A stretch of DNA of 64,000 bases from Rhynchospora pubera (GCA_028095005.1 CM051460.1:62597676-62661675); one strand, 5' to 3'. Shown: positions 23,317-36,580, counted from the first letter of the stretch. The notes: generated by a model not told the origin, from the sequence alone. Translations and numbers: made by a program.

Positions 23317-24495
23317 CTCCTCCTTCGTCGACCCGCCACACTTCCAGCCCTCTTCGCACCTCCTCTTGCCGTAGCAACCACGCTCCACCTCCTCTCGATG
23401 CTCCACCTTTCTTCTCCTCTAGAAACTATAGCAAAAAGACTTGCCAATCTCAGTGTGGTGATGCATCTTAGAAAATGGTATGCCAATTTTTTGTCCTTTT
23501 ATTCTATTATCCTGGCACATAATTGAGGTTTATGCAATTATTCAAATTTCCTGGACTTGCAAATTCAGTCAAATACAGCCCCATTTAGCACTCCATTATG
23601 TTCGATTAAACCACAAGATACCCACAGACAAAATGCTTAATTAGTGAAGACAAATGACAAACATCAATCATGAAATTCCTCCATTTTCCATCTCTTCGTC
23701 CCTGTCAATTAATGAGGTCCTGCTACTATTTTGGGCTCAGATATTGATTCTTTTAATCTCCTTCTACATTAACGGTGTTCTTTGATCAAAATGTAAAAAA
23801 TTTTGCAATTATTTGAGCGAGTCCTGACCTTCACGTGGAGATCTTAGCATTCAAAAGCCTTTCATTAAAGATGCAAGCAAAAGGAAAACAGGGAGCTTGA
23901 TCTTATCAATTAGATGTTGTCATCATGACCCGACCCGACCCGACCCGACCAGACTCAAATTAGAGGGAAAAAGATGACAGAAATTAGATCGATCCTACGC
24001 CAAATATGCCTTGAAAATATTAATTTAACAAGATGGTAAAAATAGATAACTCAAATTGCAAACAAACTAAACCAAAATGTCAGGTGCCTTTGCTTCACTC
24101 TTCTCAGTTAGGTGAAACCCTAGGTAGGAGATTGCTTCGTAAGTAGAGTTTCTATTCCAAAAGAGGAAAATTGGGCATTGCTTTCTTCTCCTGGATTACG
24201 CGAGATCAGTGTCAGAGATCGAGAGGAAAATTTGCGTCGAGTTGAGCAGAGAAGGGTATCGAGTCAGTCGAGGCTGTCGAGCTTTTCTGATTTCAATCTA
24301 CAATTTAGTACAAACGGAGAGAGAGTAGAGGAGAGAGAGGAGACGGAGGCAGACAAATTTTAAAGTTAACATTCCCTTATAGCGTCTCAATCTGGGCCTT
24401 CTAATCTGATCTCTGCACACATCTTGAACCGATCCAACAACCTAAAAATCTAGACTACAAAGCCAATTTACATATGAATAGTAGTATAAGTATAG
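23317..24495. other. Stretch without a recognised gene
   Basis: A CT-rich block at 23317-23420 and a purine-rich block at 24180-24360 look like transcript leaders. The latter includes AAACCCTAGG at 24115-24124, a telo-box-like sequence. No coding exon could be tied to either. A short (CCCGA)n run lies at about 23928-23948. Confidence 0.35.
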
Positions 24496-24496
24496 C

Positions 24497-24497
24497 C

Positions 24498-24542
<45 letters not shown>
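24497..24542. repeat. (TA)n microsatellite flanking foldback element 1
   Basis: Pure TA units directly abutting the element that starts at 24544. Confidence 0.9.
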
Positions 24543-24543
<1 letters not shown>

Positions 24544-24546
<3 letters not shown>

Positions 24547-24906
24547 TTTTGCTATGGTGAGTCGCGCTCAAAATTCCTAAATCTGGTTCAAAATAACCGA
24601 TCCAAACCGTCTAATACGATCTCCCTTTTGAAATCTTAATGCAGACAAAATTTTATATTTTTTCGAAATTTTTAAGTATTTTTTTGAAATTTTAGAAAAT
24701 CGTTAATCTAATTAGTTTTGAACAGTTCAAAAACAACAGTTTTTAAAAATCCGAAAAAATACATAAAAATTTTAAAAAAATATAAATTTTGGTCTGCATG
24801 GAGATTTCAATAGGGAGATCGTATTGGTCGGTTTGGATCGGTCATTTTGAATCAAATCTAAGAATTTTTAAGTGCGACTCACGTGAGTCTCACTATAGCA
24901 AAACTC
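24544..24906. mobile_element. Foldback element, family F, copy 1 (363 bp)
   Basis: The two halves are near-complete inverted repeats. The left starts GAGTTTTGCTATGGTGAG and contains CCGATCCAAACCGTC; the right contains GGTTTGGATCGGTCATTTTG and ends CTATAGCAAAACTC. The element sits between a (TA)n and a (CT)n/(TA)n tract. It is noncoding. Several other window elements share its internal plan. Confidence 0.8.
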
Positions 24907-24918
24907 TCTCTCTCTCTG

Positions 24919-24950
<32 letters not shown>

Positions 24951-25704
24951 TGAATGATATATTACACTCTGGAGTATTGGGACCTCATACACTGATTTTC
25001 TGTGCTTTTTGATCGCTTTAAAAGTCGTGCACCAGATGGAGATGAGATCAGATTATGGCGTTGATTGCTCCGTAGGTTTTTTTTTCTGTTCAGTGCCTTT
25101 CTTCTCCCGTTAACGTTATTAAGTGCTTTCTCCTCTATCACAGAATCACACGCTGGATTGCGAACTTGCGACTCTTCCTCGACACTGGTTGCAACAAAAA
25201 TCGAACCACACGAATGAAGCTTAGAACAGTAAAGCAGCTAATAGTACTTGTACTGTACTATTTTTTTCAAAACCCAAAAGTGAACCAAATTAATTAAGTC
25301 TTGCAAATAATTTAACCTGTAGCAGCCAAGTTCACATAACAATCACAAAAATGAAGCATAGAACAGTGCGGCTGAAATGAACCGCTTTTTCAAAGGAACA
25401 ATCAAATCATCCTTACAAGCCATACAAATCACAAAATTTTTATAATGGATACCCGATTTTTCATTCTAAACTGAACCGGTTTTTCAAAGGGAAAGGAACA
25501 AAAAAAATTAATGACATATATCCAAAATTGAGAATGTATACTCGATTTTTCAGAGGAAGACTTGTCCAAAATTGATCCAACTTGTAAAGAATACTTAACC
25601 GAAATTGATCCAAATGCTGTTGTTGTTCTTCGAGCAGTTCAGGAGTTAAGAGGCGAAGGGCTTAGTTGAGGCGGAGAGAGGAGATTTCTAACTCACCAAA
25701 GGAT

Positions 25705-26044
25705 CCGTGAGTCGCGTTCAAAATTTCGAAATTTAGTTAAAAATGACCGATCCAAACCGTCAAACCGTCTAATACAATCTCCCTATTGAAATTTCTAAGC
25801 AGACCAAATTTTATATTTTTTTTTGAAATTTTTATGTATTTATTTAGGATTTTTAAAAACGGTTGTTTTTTAACGGTTTACAACTAATTAGATTAATAAT
25901 TTTCTAAAATTTCAAAAAAATATTTAAAAATTTCGAAAAAATATAAAATTTAGTCTGCATGGAGATTTAAATACGGAGATCGTAATAGATAGTTTGGATC
26001 GGTAATTTTGAACTAAATTTCAGAATTTTGAGCGAGACCCACGG
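25705..26044. mobile_element. Foldback element, family F, copy 2 (340 bp)
   Basis: Same plan as copy 1: CCGTGAGTCGCGTTCAAAAT...ACCGATCCAAACCGTC on the left and GTTTGGATCGGTAATTTTG...GAGCGAGACCCACGG on the right, with a shared centre ACTAATTAGATTAA. Confidence 0.75.
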
Positions 26045-26045
26045 A

Positions 26046-26525
26046 CTCTCTATTGAGTCACAATCCGAACCATCTGATCCACTTCAAAATTCTTGCAAAT
26101 GGTTGAGATAGATCGGCGCTGAATAATTTCTGGATTCCGATCTTACCAATAATTTCGCCAGACATCGCCAAAATAAACGATGTGATGCGGAATTGACGTG
26201 AACTTTTAATTTTGTTTGTTAAGAAAAATTTCATATTTAATTATCAAAATCTTAATTATTAAAAGTAAAAAAAATGAAAAAAATAAATAAATTACATTTA
26301 AATTTTCATATAATTTTTTCTTATTTTATCGTATTTTTAAAATAATTTTACAATTTATTATCTATTTTTCTAATTAATTAAGTAATGAATAAACAAAAAA
26401 AGGCAAAAATAAAATCCAATATAATTAATAAATTACATATAAATTTACATTTTATTTTTCCTGATTTTTTCAGATTTTTTAAATATTTTTACAATATATT
26501 CTCTATTTTTTAATTTAATTAACTA
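26046..26525. other. AT-rich stretch with a short repeat shared with 42009-42100
   Basis: 26052-26130 (GAGTCACAATCCGAACC...) resembles 42009-42100 (GAGTCGCAATCCAGGCC...). The remainder is A/T-rich with no frame. A (TAAA)n run follows at 26523-26563. Confidence 0.45.
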
Positions 26526-26526
26526 A

Positions 26527-26561
<35 letters not shown>

Positions 26562-26648
26562 AATACATGAATCCCGCACTTGGATTTCGAGTGAAGGAGA
26601 GTGACCGAGTGAAGAGAGAAGGGGAGATCGGAAGTCATATATATAAGC

Positions 26649-26785
26649 AAAACGCAAGATCGGAATTCTGGATTCCGATCTAAACTAAGATCAGAATCCC
26701 AGAATCCGATCTTAGCTTAGATCGGAATCCAGAAATTCGATCTTGCGTTCGGAATCTGGGATTCCGATCTCGTGATACTATTTAA
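26649..26785. repeat. Nested palindrome cluster built on GGATTCCGATCT
   Basis: CGCAAGATCGGAATTCTGG...CCGATCTAAACTAAG pairs with the later CTTAGATCGGAATCCAGAAATTCGATCTTGCG. A further GGGATTCCGATCT closes the cluster. GATCGGAAT or its complement occurs about seven times in 140 bp. Confidence 0.75.
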
Positions 26786-26789
26786 AAAA

Positions 26790-28194
26790 ATCTTATTATA
26801 TTGATATTATTTTTAATGGATTATATTATTTTAGTATTATTTTTTAAAATTGCGGAAAATTTTGGTCCTGCATGCTCTGCATCAACATGTCGGCACATCG
26901 CACTTTCCAGGGGAAGGTCCGGAAGGAGAATGAAAATAAAATCCAAATTCATGGGAAAATTTTTAAATTGGGCCAACAACTTATCATATATATGGATTTA
27001 TATAGAATTGTCCCTCATCCCAATTCATTTCCCGTCCGTCGGACTGCATTAGATCAGTTAATTTGAACGAATCAATGTATGAATTACAAATGAAAACTGA
27101 TATTATAATATGAATTTATATGTATTTATATTCTTTTCAAATAGTAAAGCATTGTACTATGTGTTTATATTAATGTTCCTAATTTCGCTATATCATCTTT
27201 TGGGCAGATTATTCCTGCTTGACATTATTTTTACAAAGTACGGGCTCCGGACAGGGCGGGGCGGGCCGGGTTGGGGTCAGGTTAGTTACACTATCCGAAC
27301 AGACCCATTACTGATCACTAGACAAACTTCTTTTACTACAAGTCAATCGGGTACAGGGTACTTACAGACCCATCTTCTACTAAAATTAAATTGAATTAAA
27401 TTATAAAACGATGATTGAGAGATTCTGATACATGGTACGCATGCATGTTTGAGGTACGTGAAGAGATTAAAGTCTTGAAGTATCGTTCCATTGGCAATAA
27501 TGCATGCTTTCATGTCCGTCGAAATCGAACGTTTCAATCGATCGTTTTTAACTAAATAAATGCTTAATTTGTATCGTTATATCCTTACAGCACAGTTGCA
27601 GCAGAGGTTTAGTAATTTACACCCAGTGCATGTTGCAGCTGCCATTAAGTAGATGATAACTACAATCTTGTCCTTTTTTTTATGATCAATTTTGTCCTCC
27701 CTCCCTCCCTCTTTAATTTCTTCCTCTTTAATTTCTTCATTGAGTCGGTTGCTTTTGCATGATTTGGCCTTCCACCAACTAATTTGATGGTTTCTTTCTC
27801 TGCATGAATTAAAGCAAAACTACTTTCATTATTTTTAAACAAAAAATTAGGAAAACAAAAAAAGGAGGGGAGAAGAAAGGAACTTTTCATGAAAGATGCA
27901 TGGGAAAGTGATTTTCGTGTAGTCATATGTTTTGTGTAATTAATGATTGCTGGGGGTAAATGAATAATAGTGATCCATCCATCCTTCGGTGTAGTGCTTG
28001 CAACCACTGTGCTCAGATGTTGCCATTCTTCCTACCTCACACCCCCCCCCCCCTCCCTTTTCCTTCTTTCCTATATACATTTATATGCCTTCTCCTAAAT
28101 TAATTATTACATATTCATACTACTTAAAAAAAATTACCAATCCTAAAGTCTATCCGATCTAGATTAAAAATCTACTTAATTTTGAGATAAAATA
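26790..28194. other. No recognised gene
   Basis: Short frames here (up to 115 codons) have no motif. The stretch includes a GC-rich patch GGGCGGGGCGGGCCGGG at 27255-27271 and CT-rich DNA at 27700 and 28040. Confidence 0.35.
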
Positions 28195-28203
28195 TATATT
28201 GAA

Positions 28204-28534
28204 CGGTGCTGATAAGGATCATCTCCAATATTCACCATCCCCATCATGCCCATCATCCCCATCAGTTATTAAACACGTTTTTTTTTTATTTTTGGCTATT
28301 ATTCCCATCCCCTCTACGCGTTTTCTATTTTTGGCTATCATCCTCCGTTTTGCTCTTCTTTCCCGCTCTTCTGCTTCGCTCCCTTTCCCTGCCTCTCTGT
28401 TTCGCTCCCTTCAACAATTACGATATTAAATTCAACATTTACATATTAACTTCAACAATCAATATATTAACTTTCCCAGCAGTTATTAACTTCAACAATT
28501 ATATATATTAACAGTTAATATATATAATTGTTCC

Positions 28535-28573
<39 letters not shown>

Positions 28574-28962
28574 CTTCAACAGTTACGATATTAACTTCAA
28601 CAGCTATGATATTAACTTCAACATTTATATATATTAACAGTTAATATATATAAATAGAACAATTATATATATTAACTTCAACAGTTAATAGAGGTGTTGG
28701 ATAACTAATGATCCGTAATATGTAACTGTTGAAGTTAATTCGTAATTGTTGAAGGAGCAAAACAGAGGGGTGCGGAAGTGGAGCGAAGCACAAGGGCGAT
28801 TAATGAGGGCGTTGGATATTAACGAGGGCTTGGATTTCATCCCGTGGATACTATAATCCCATCATCCCCTGGAATCCTCAGTAATTATCCAGCATCTCAT
28901 TAATAAAAGATCAGGGGATGATGGGGATGATAGAATCTTAGAGATAGTCTTAAGCAACTCCG
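28204..28962. mobile_element. Mutator-like MITE (759 bp) with a 9-bp target duplication
   Basis: The ends are diverged inverted repeats, CGGTGCTGATAAGGATC at the left and the reverse complement of CGGAGTTGCTTAAGACT at the right, continuing to CACCATCCCCATC / GATGGGGATGAT. The exact 9-bp duplication TATATTGAA lies at 28195-28203 and 28963-28971. The centre is rich in TTAACTTCAACA and TA repeats and is noncoding. Confidence 0.75.
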
Positions 28963-29466
28963 TATATTGAATCCTTAATTATAAATAATATGATACATTG
29001 ATATATGCAGAAAGAAATAAGTACACTCAAAGGAATGATAATACCCACAACAATCTTTTCCAAATTGACCCATATTATTTCAAAAAAGAATAATATTTTG
29101 TAACTAAAAATATATTCAGGGTGTTACATGTGAAAGATTTGAACAAGGCAAAAACCATGTAATAATTTGCCTGGCAGACAGATTTAGTTATAATTATTTA
29201 GTGCCCTAACAAAATTGCATTTATAGAATACGTCTTACAGAAGATCCCAAAAGATCCGTTCGGTCGCAGATTTTCTATTACGATGTCCATTCGTTCAACA
29301 TGCTGCAATGTGGGGTGACCCGTTACAATCCGAGCCGCAGCATAGAGACTGCCTCATAAAATCACGGAGAAAAATAAAAAAAAACACAAGAACAAGAGGC
29401 TACTTGGCATGGATGATGAATAAATTTAAACTGAAAACTGTGTGCCCGTAGGTAGAAAGAAACTAT

Positions 29467-31702
29467 CACTACGTGAAAAATGGGATTTTGTAACGTTCTA
29501 AAAAAAGGATCTGTAACGTTCATGGGCACGTTACAGTAGGTCCCGTTACAAAAAGTATTAAACGTTACAAATCTGCAACGTTCTTTTAAAAAAAAACGTT
29601 ACAAAATCTTATTATATTAATTTTTTACACAGCTTTCTGAATATATCTGTAACGTTCTATTTGAAACAAACGTTACAGATTATAGGATTATGTAACATTT
29701 TTTTTAAAAAAACGTTGCAAAGTTATTTAATTTTTTTTTATATATAGTTGGTATTATGTGGCTAGCTCATGTTGCTAGCTGTATCAACTGGTACATTAAT
29801 GTACCAAACATATAATTAACATGCATATCACAAACACAATATCACATCTATATCAAACACATTCATATACACATCAAAATAACAAACAAGTCATGTAAAT
29901 GAGAAAACAAAAATTAAGTTAAACAAATATATATCAACTTATTTACAAGAGTCATGATATATTTAAAATTAATTATCCGAATATATTACTATACATATGA
30001 ATTCCTTGACTTCATCTACGACCCCTCCAATGTCTTCTTTCGTGTATGGTTTTCCAACGGGATCAATTTTCTGCATTTGATTATAAGCAAACCCTAATCT
30101 CTAAACTCTAAATTATTTGATTATCCAACCGGATCGATTTTGTGTTTGTAAATTACATAAGTTAAGCACAATTGCTCGAACCCTTGTCGGCAAAATTGCA
30201 TTGAATCCTGCATTATGTAGTTATATGCAATTTAATTAGTTAGTTCCCTGATTTATAACTATTTGAAACAATCTTGAATATCACTCAAAAGAACTTTATG
30301 GTTGTTATTCTTTGCAAAAAAAAAAAAAAAAAAAAAACTGGTCATACTATTATTCTGTTTCCTTTATTTTCACATCTTACTTGCGACTTTTCTCAATTGA
30401 AAGCTTCATATTACAATTATCTTGTTGCCATTAAGGAATTAAATAACCTTTTAATAATATTAAATTCAATGCAAACCTCCAAACTTTGTGAAAATAATGG
30501 AAGTGCCACATTTGGTTGACCATTGACGTTATGGGCAAAGGAAACAGGTTCTCCATGATATGAGGATCTGTGAGAATAGTTAAAGAATTAATATTAAGTC
30601 AAGGGATCACAAAATAATAAAAACATTAATGACAAATGTAAAAGCAAACAAAACAAAAAATAGGAGCCCTACTGGTATTTACCTGATTACTACACTCTGA
30701 TGAGATCCGCTGTGTACACCAAGTATCTCTTTTTTATGCATCTACATATCCAACCTAAGCATAACACATGCCGAATCAAATATCAAAACATTAATTCACT
30801 CGATTTATACTTCTCTTTTCACAAACAAAACTTCAGAATTTGCAATTTAATTGTTAGTAATATGGATTACAGGCACAATTGCTCAAACCCTTGTCAGCAA
30901 AATTGCTCAAACCAGCATTGCAATGGCAGTGGAAGATTTCTATTCAGTACATTCAAATGAAAATCATACCTTCTCTGGTGGCTGGAGCGAGAGAGAGAGA
31001 GAGAGTGAGAGAGAGAGAGAGAGAGAGAGGAGTCGGTGCCGTCGACTAGGGTTTCAGGTAGTGAGAGAAAGAGGATAGGTTGGCGGCGAGAGGATCTTCG
31101 AGTGTTGTCGAGAGGAGAGGAGGCCGACGAGAACTTTGAGTGCTGTCGAGAGGAGCTTCGAGTTGGCCGGCCAAAACAATGAGAGGAGCTTCGACGAGAG
31201 GGGAAGTCAAGATCAGGCCGGCAACGAGTGGGGGTCGAGAGAGTGTGAGAGTCGAGAGAGGGACTTATGAGATTTTTCGAAAAGTAACCAAGAGGGAGGA
31301 AACGAGAGAGAAAATCTCGATTTTCTTTGGTGTGGTTGCGGCTGTCATTTGATGAGGAATAATAAAGGAGAGAGGAGAAAGCTAGAAACCCTAACAAAAA
31401 TATCAGGAAAATCTGTAACATTGTTTATAGAAAAAACGTTACAGAAGAAAAACGATAATCTGTAACGTTTTCTATATAAAACACGTTACAGATCTGTAAC
31501 GTTTTTTATATAAAAAATGTTACAGAAGCTTTGATATATAATATATATTTTTTTTATGAAAAATTTGTAACGCTCTATTTATAAAAAACGTTACAGATTA
31601 GATCTGCTTTTTTTCATACATCTATTTTTGACAGATCTGTAACGGGTTTTAAAGAAAAAGTTATAAATGACCCGTTACAAAAACCTGTTTTTTGTGGTAG
31701 TG
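29467..31702 (-). mobile_element. CACTA (En/Spm-like) transposon, 2236 bp, deletion derivative
   Basis: It begins CACTACGTGAAAAATGGG and ends CCTGTTTTTTGTGGTAGTG. The 3-bp duplication TAT lies at 29464-29466 and 31703-31705. Both ends carry many TGTAACGTT / AACGTTACA subterminal repeats (29490-29710 and 31410-31680), the arrangement bound by CACTA transposases. On the minus strand a CT-rich leader-like block (31350-30990) ends near a GTATG splice donor. A short open stretch at about 30080-29975 reads KIDPVGKPYTKEDIGGVV. No complete transposase remains. Confidence 0.85.
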
Positions 31703-31856
31703 TATAATTTTTTTTTAATCCCAAATGAAATAAATTCTTGGATCATTTTGAATACATGCTTGACTTCACAAAAGGGTTATGCGCGGAGCAGGGATGGAAT
31801 TTAGAAAACAAACATGCACATATACATACACAGGATAGAAATAGGTAAAGGTTATA

Positions 31857-32038
31857 GGCTCCGTTTGGATGCGTTGAGAATAAAGTAGGAAGAAGGAAAG
31901 AAATTTATTGGGAAGGGGTAAATTTATTGGGAAGTGTGTAACTTTTGTGAAGAGTTTGGATGGTTAGAAATAAATTTATTAGTAAAAAATAGTTATTCCT
32001 TATTTCTTATTCCGAGAAGAAGCCATCCAAACGAAACC
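31857..32038. mobile_element. PIF/Harbinger-like MITE, copy 1
   Basis: The termini are GGCTCCGTTTGGATG and CATCCAAACGAAACC, flanked by ATA on both sides. The core AAGTGTGTAACTTTTGTG...TTTGGATGGTTAGAAATAAATT is shared with the MITE at 38787. Confidence 0.7.
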
Positions 32039-32063
32039 ATATATATAAGGATATATACATATA

Positions 32064-35000
32064 GAGAAATGTTATGTGCACTGTGATGTATTTAGTCTAT
32101 TGTGCACTGCGATCGGATCCGTTGGATTTGCGTTTAGATTCATTTGATGAGATCGCTAGATGAGAAAGATTCGCTTGCTCCTCCACTTTATTTTGTTCCA
32201 CCGATCTCTTCTGTTTTCCTCTTAACTTGTACTCCCTTTCTCTCGACTCATACAGCCTCCGAATCTCTCTCTTTCCTTTCATCTCACCATTTTTTTATCA
32301 CAAATCTCTCACGAGTCCTGGACCAACGATTTCGCCTGAGTTTGTTCGACTCCAACCGGCCTCTTACCTTCCTCGTCGAATTCTCGATTTCGCTGCCTAG
32401 GGCTTCCGCCCAAATTCGAAAGTACTTCTCCGTCTCTCTTCGGGCACCATTTCTTTCTCTCCCTCTATCTCGCTCTTTCACCTCTCTCTTTGGATTTTCC
32501 TCAATATTTGCACGCTCGTATAAACAATTGGATTGTAAGTCAAATTGCAATAAATTGGTACTAGGCGTTAGATATTTTTAATGTTTACTTGTTATTTTAT
32601 TTTATTTTTTTTTTGGGGAAGAGAATATAATATTTGGATTGAGTTTACTTAATATTTTTGATGTAAGCGAATCTGATATTTTTTTAATGATAAAAAATTT
32701 AGTTATTAGTCAGAAACGACTTCCGTTGGCATAAAATTCTTGTAGGTTTTTACTAATATAGGACAATTGCATAAACTTCATTTTTATTTATTTCCGTTCT
32801 TTTTATTAGATGACAGAAATACTAGATATCAGATATGGTTGATTGCCTAAGATTCATTTTTCATTTTTTCATTTGCATAACACCAATTCAATTCATTTTT
32901 TCATTTGCAGCAGATCGATGGAGAGGAGTAAGACATCAAAGAAGATGATGAAGAAGAGAATATCTAAGAAGATTAAGAATGATTTGTGTTGTGTTAAATA
33001 ATTTTGTGATGTTTTGTGAAGTTTTTTTTATTGCTGGATGAATAGTCAAGTACTTTGATTACTGGATAACATGTGTTAAGCTTTTGAATGAATTATAGGT
33101 TGATAAGACAGCTTATGTGTGTATAAAAATGTCAAAATGTGATTTCTTTAATTTTCTGGACCAATTTGCAAATGTGTGTATTCCAAATCTGTTACTATCA
33201 GGTATGTGATTGCTTTTATCTCATAACTGTATATGAACCTGATTTACTTGAATGCTACCTAAATGTGAATATATGATCCTGATTTGTTTTAAACTTTTAG
33301 TGCTACCTGATCTTAATTTACACCAAGCATATGCTTTATTAGTGACCATTTATATCATGATACATAATTCAATTTTTATATTTGCTATGATAAAAATCTT
33401 GAAAACGCTGTAACACATAAACAATTACGCATGACAAGTAGAAACACATCTCTGTACTACTGTTGATACCCAATCTCTGTACCATTGTAAATACCTAATT
33501 CAATTGACCCCTTTTCTGGTACAAACCCATCTCTCTCTATTGATGCCAATCTCTGTACTACTGTGCCAGACATTCAATATTCAAACAACACATAACTGAA
33601 ATAAAAGGAGATAGTAACACAAATTCAAAGAGAGAACATATTCATACACAATTCCATGGCATTAAAAGAGATAGTAGCACATGCAATTAGTGAAAAAGCA
33701 TATCCAAAATAACATATCCATACACTAATTAATTAAAGTAAGTACATTTAAACCTACTGCCTAATTAATCTATCAATACACTAACAATCTAATTGCTTCC
33801 TGGTTTCTTCTATTTGCCTCTCCATTTTTTCTTCCAACTGATCACACCATCCATGATGAGCGCTACTTGATGTTGTCTTAAATATTTTGGTGATATGTTA
33901 TTAAGTGAATTCATTACTCTGTTATAACCTGGTTAAAAATTTGTACATCCTGTGGTGCCCCAAAACCAAATCTCATACTTCAAAATTTGGATGTGTAGAA
34001 CCTTGTTTATCACACGAATAGAGGAAAGCATACAGGTCCTGTACCACACATTAATTGTGCCTTTCTGGTACATTCAAACAACACAACTGAAATATAGGAG
34101 ATAGTACCACAAAGTCCACAATTCAAAGAGAGAACATATTTATAAACTAAAGTAAGCACATTAAAACCTATTGCCTAATTAAAGCTTTTGTTGATAAGCG
34201 CTACTGGTTCCATTTCCATATGCATCCAGGTTAGACTACGAAAATGTGATTAAAAAATATTAACAAATCTGAAACTATGAATTTAGATGCCTACAGATAC
34301 TCTATATGAAGTTATCAACAAATAAAAGATATTAACTGGTTAGCATACAAATACTCTATACTATATCACAAATCACAATTGTTCAACAATGAATTTCGTT
34401 GCATAAAAAAAATATAAATTTGGATTTAGATTACCATACTGGTACATATTCAGTATCGTATCAGCATAGGTATATACATGCAACATGCTCGTACAAAATC
34501 AAAAAGCCTATCCATCTCAAAAAAAAAAAAATCAGAGAACCTTCGTAAAATCCCATCAATTTTATATAAAACCAAAGAAAAATCAATTAAAAAGACAGAA
34601 GAGTATCCAAAGAGAATGAGAATGAGGGTTTGGCTTGGAGGGATCTAGTGTTTGCTTCTCTCGAAGAAAAGTGAGAGGCCAGAGAGGGAGTTTCGTACGG
34701 TCTTCGACGGATGTACGGTTTGCTTTCAAAGAACGAGCGAGAGGCTAGACAAGGAGGTCTCTTACATTTTTCGGCGGATCTAGGGTTTGTTGTTGTCGAA
34801 GAACGAGTGAGAGGCCAGAGAGAAGAGGTTTCTTACTGTCTTCGGTAGGATTAATGGAAGAGATGGGAGGCATAAGGGAAGAGGGAGAGCCGAGGCGAGA
34901 CTTGTCCGAGAAAGAGGGAGTACAGATTAGGAAGATTTCATGGAGGCACTGTTTAGTCGCTAGAGCAACGGAGCAACATAAAGAAGAGGCGCATTTCAAA

Positions 35001-35109
35001 CTCGCCGATCTAGTGACCTCATCGGCACGAATCGAAAAGAAGATCTAACGATCCGGATTCACAGTGTACAAAAGGTCTAATACATCACAGTGCACAATAA
35101 CATTTTTCT
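32064..35109. mobile_element. 3.0-kb element with about 65-bp terminal inverted repeats and gene-like interior
   Basis: The left end GAAATGTTATGTGCACTGTGATG is mirrored at the right as CATCACAGTGCACAATAACATTTTTC, and similarity continues to CGATCGGATCCGTT / ATCTAACGATCCGGATT. Inside, both ends carry CT/GA-rich leader-like sequence in opposite orientation. An intron-like span with a strong GTAAGT donor lies at 32535-32910. A direct duplication pairs 33574-33780 with 34070-34200. No transposase was found. The size and long ends resemble Mutator-like elements, but no target duplication can be read in the TA-rich flanks. Confidence 0.6.
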
Positions 35110-35162
35110 CTCTCTATATATATATGTATAAATAAATAAATAATATATATATATATATATAT

Positions 35163-35559
35163 AGTTTAACTATGGTGAGATGCATCACAAAAAATTTTCC
35201 GTAAAATGCGATCAAAACTCATGAATCTGATTCAAAATGATCGATCCAAACCATGCAATATGATCTCGCTATTGAAATCTTCTTGCAGACCAAATTTTAC
35301 ATTTTTTAAGTATTTTTTTCGGATTTTTAAAAATGACAATTTTTGAATGGCACAAAACTAATTAGATTAACGATTTTCTAAAATCTCAAAAAAAAAATAC
35401 TTCAAAATTTTGAAAAAAAAATTATAAAATTTAGTCTGCATGGAGATTTCAATAGAGAGATAATATTAGACGGTTTATATCGATCATTTTGAACCATATT
35501 CGTGAGTTTTGATCGCATCTCATGGAAGATTTTTTGTGATGCATCTCACCATAGCTAAA
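35163..35559. mobile_element. Foldback element, family F, copy 3
   Basis: AGTTTAACTATGGTGAGATG...CGATCCAAACCATGC on the left and GGTTTATATCGATCATTTTG...CATCTCACCATAGCTAAA on the right, with the shared ACTAATTAGATTAACGATTTTC centre. It abuts a (TA)n run. Confidence 0.75.
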
Positions 35560-36580
35560 TGAAATTATTATCTCATTAATTATTATTTTAGGATTAGTTA
35601 ATGCATTAATTTATTTCTATATGATCCATTAATTTAATTAATCATATTTCCACAGTATTTACTGCTGTGAATAAATAAATAAAACACTGTATGATTAAAG
35701 TTAAATTTGTGTGATCCTTTGAGGATTTATGCTATGTTGGACATAAAAATTAATCGCTATTTATTTCCATTAATCATAGGCGGTATCTAGCAACACACTA
35801 TGATTTTCAATTCACATAAATAATGTACTGCTACAATATTTCAATCTTGCATAAGAAATAAAAGTATTTCTATGTCCGATTCTTATTCCACATGATATCA
35901 TCTTATAATCCAAAATAGGAAAGTGTCATTCTTGCAGATTATACATTTCTTGATCGAGAGTTGATTGTATAAGTTGGCCAAATAATCCCAACTCCATCAA
36001 GGGGCCCAAATAGATATCATCACTCACTAGGTATACTAATGAGGGACATACGGTTTTCTTGATGGACAACCTTTTCCCGCACAATTCAAGAGAACATAAA
36101 TAAAGTCCATATAGCAGCTCTTATTACGATGAGCGGTAGACGATATTTATAGAACATATCCTCATGTGGAAAGATTAAATCATCTCAAACTTAAAATCAA
36201 ACTCATATGAAATAAACAATGACACATAACACAATCCATATGTTTATTTTATTGGGTCAAGTTATGTGCTATGTTCCAATAACATACACATATGCAATTA
36301 AGTTAGTAACTCTTTACCTATAATTTGTAGAACTTAATCATCACTTAACTTGCATAATAATCTTATATGATAATTAATGTTCCTTGTTAATTATCAAGAT
36401 TATGGACAATTTAGATTTATTATTGTCATTCTAATGAATGATCCACAGAGATCTACAATTCAGATCCTCAACCTGAATGATATGTCAATAATAAATTTTA
36501 GGAACAAATGATCAAATATCATTAATAACATAAACTAATAAAGTCATTAAATTATTGACTTCTAGGACATAACTCCAACA
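35560..36580 (-). mobile_element. Solo LTR of a copia-type retrotransposon (1021 bp)
   Basis: On the minus strand it begins TGTTGGAGTTATGTCCTAG and ends ATAATTTCA, the TG...CA form of an LTR. The opening, with a FLAG-free AGTCAATAATTTAATGAC phrase, is of a kind common in plant copia LTRs. No internal region or second LTR is attached, and no matching 5-bp flanks were found. Confidence 0.6.
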
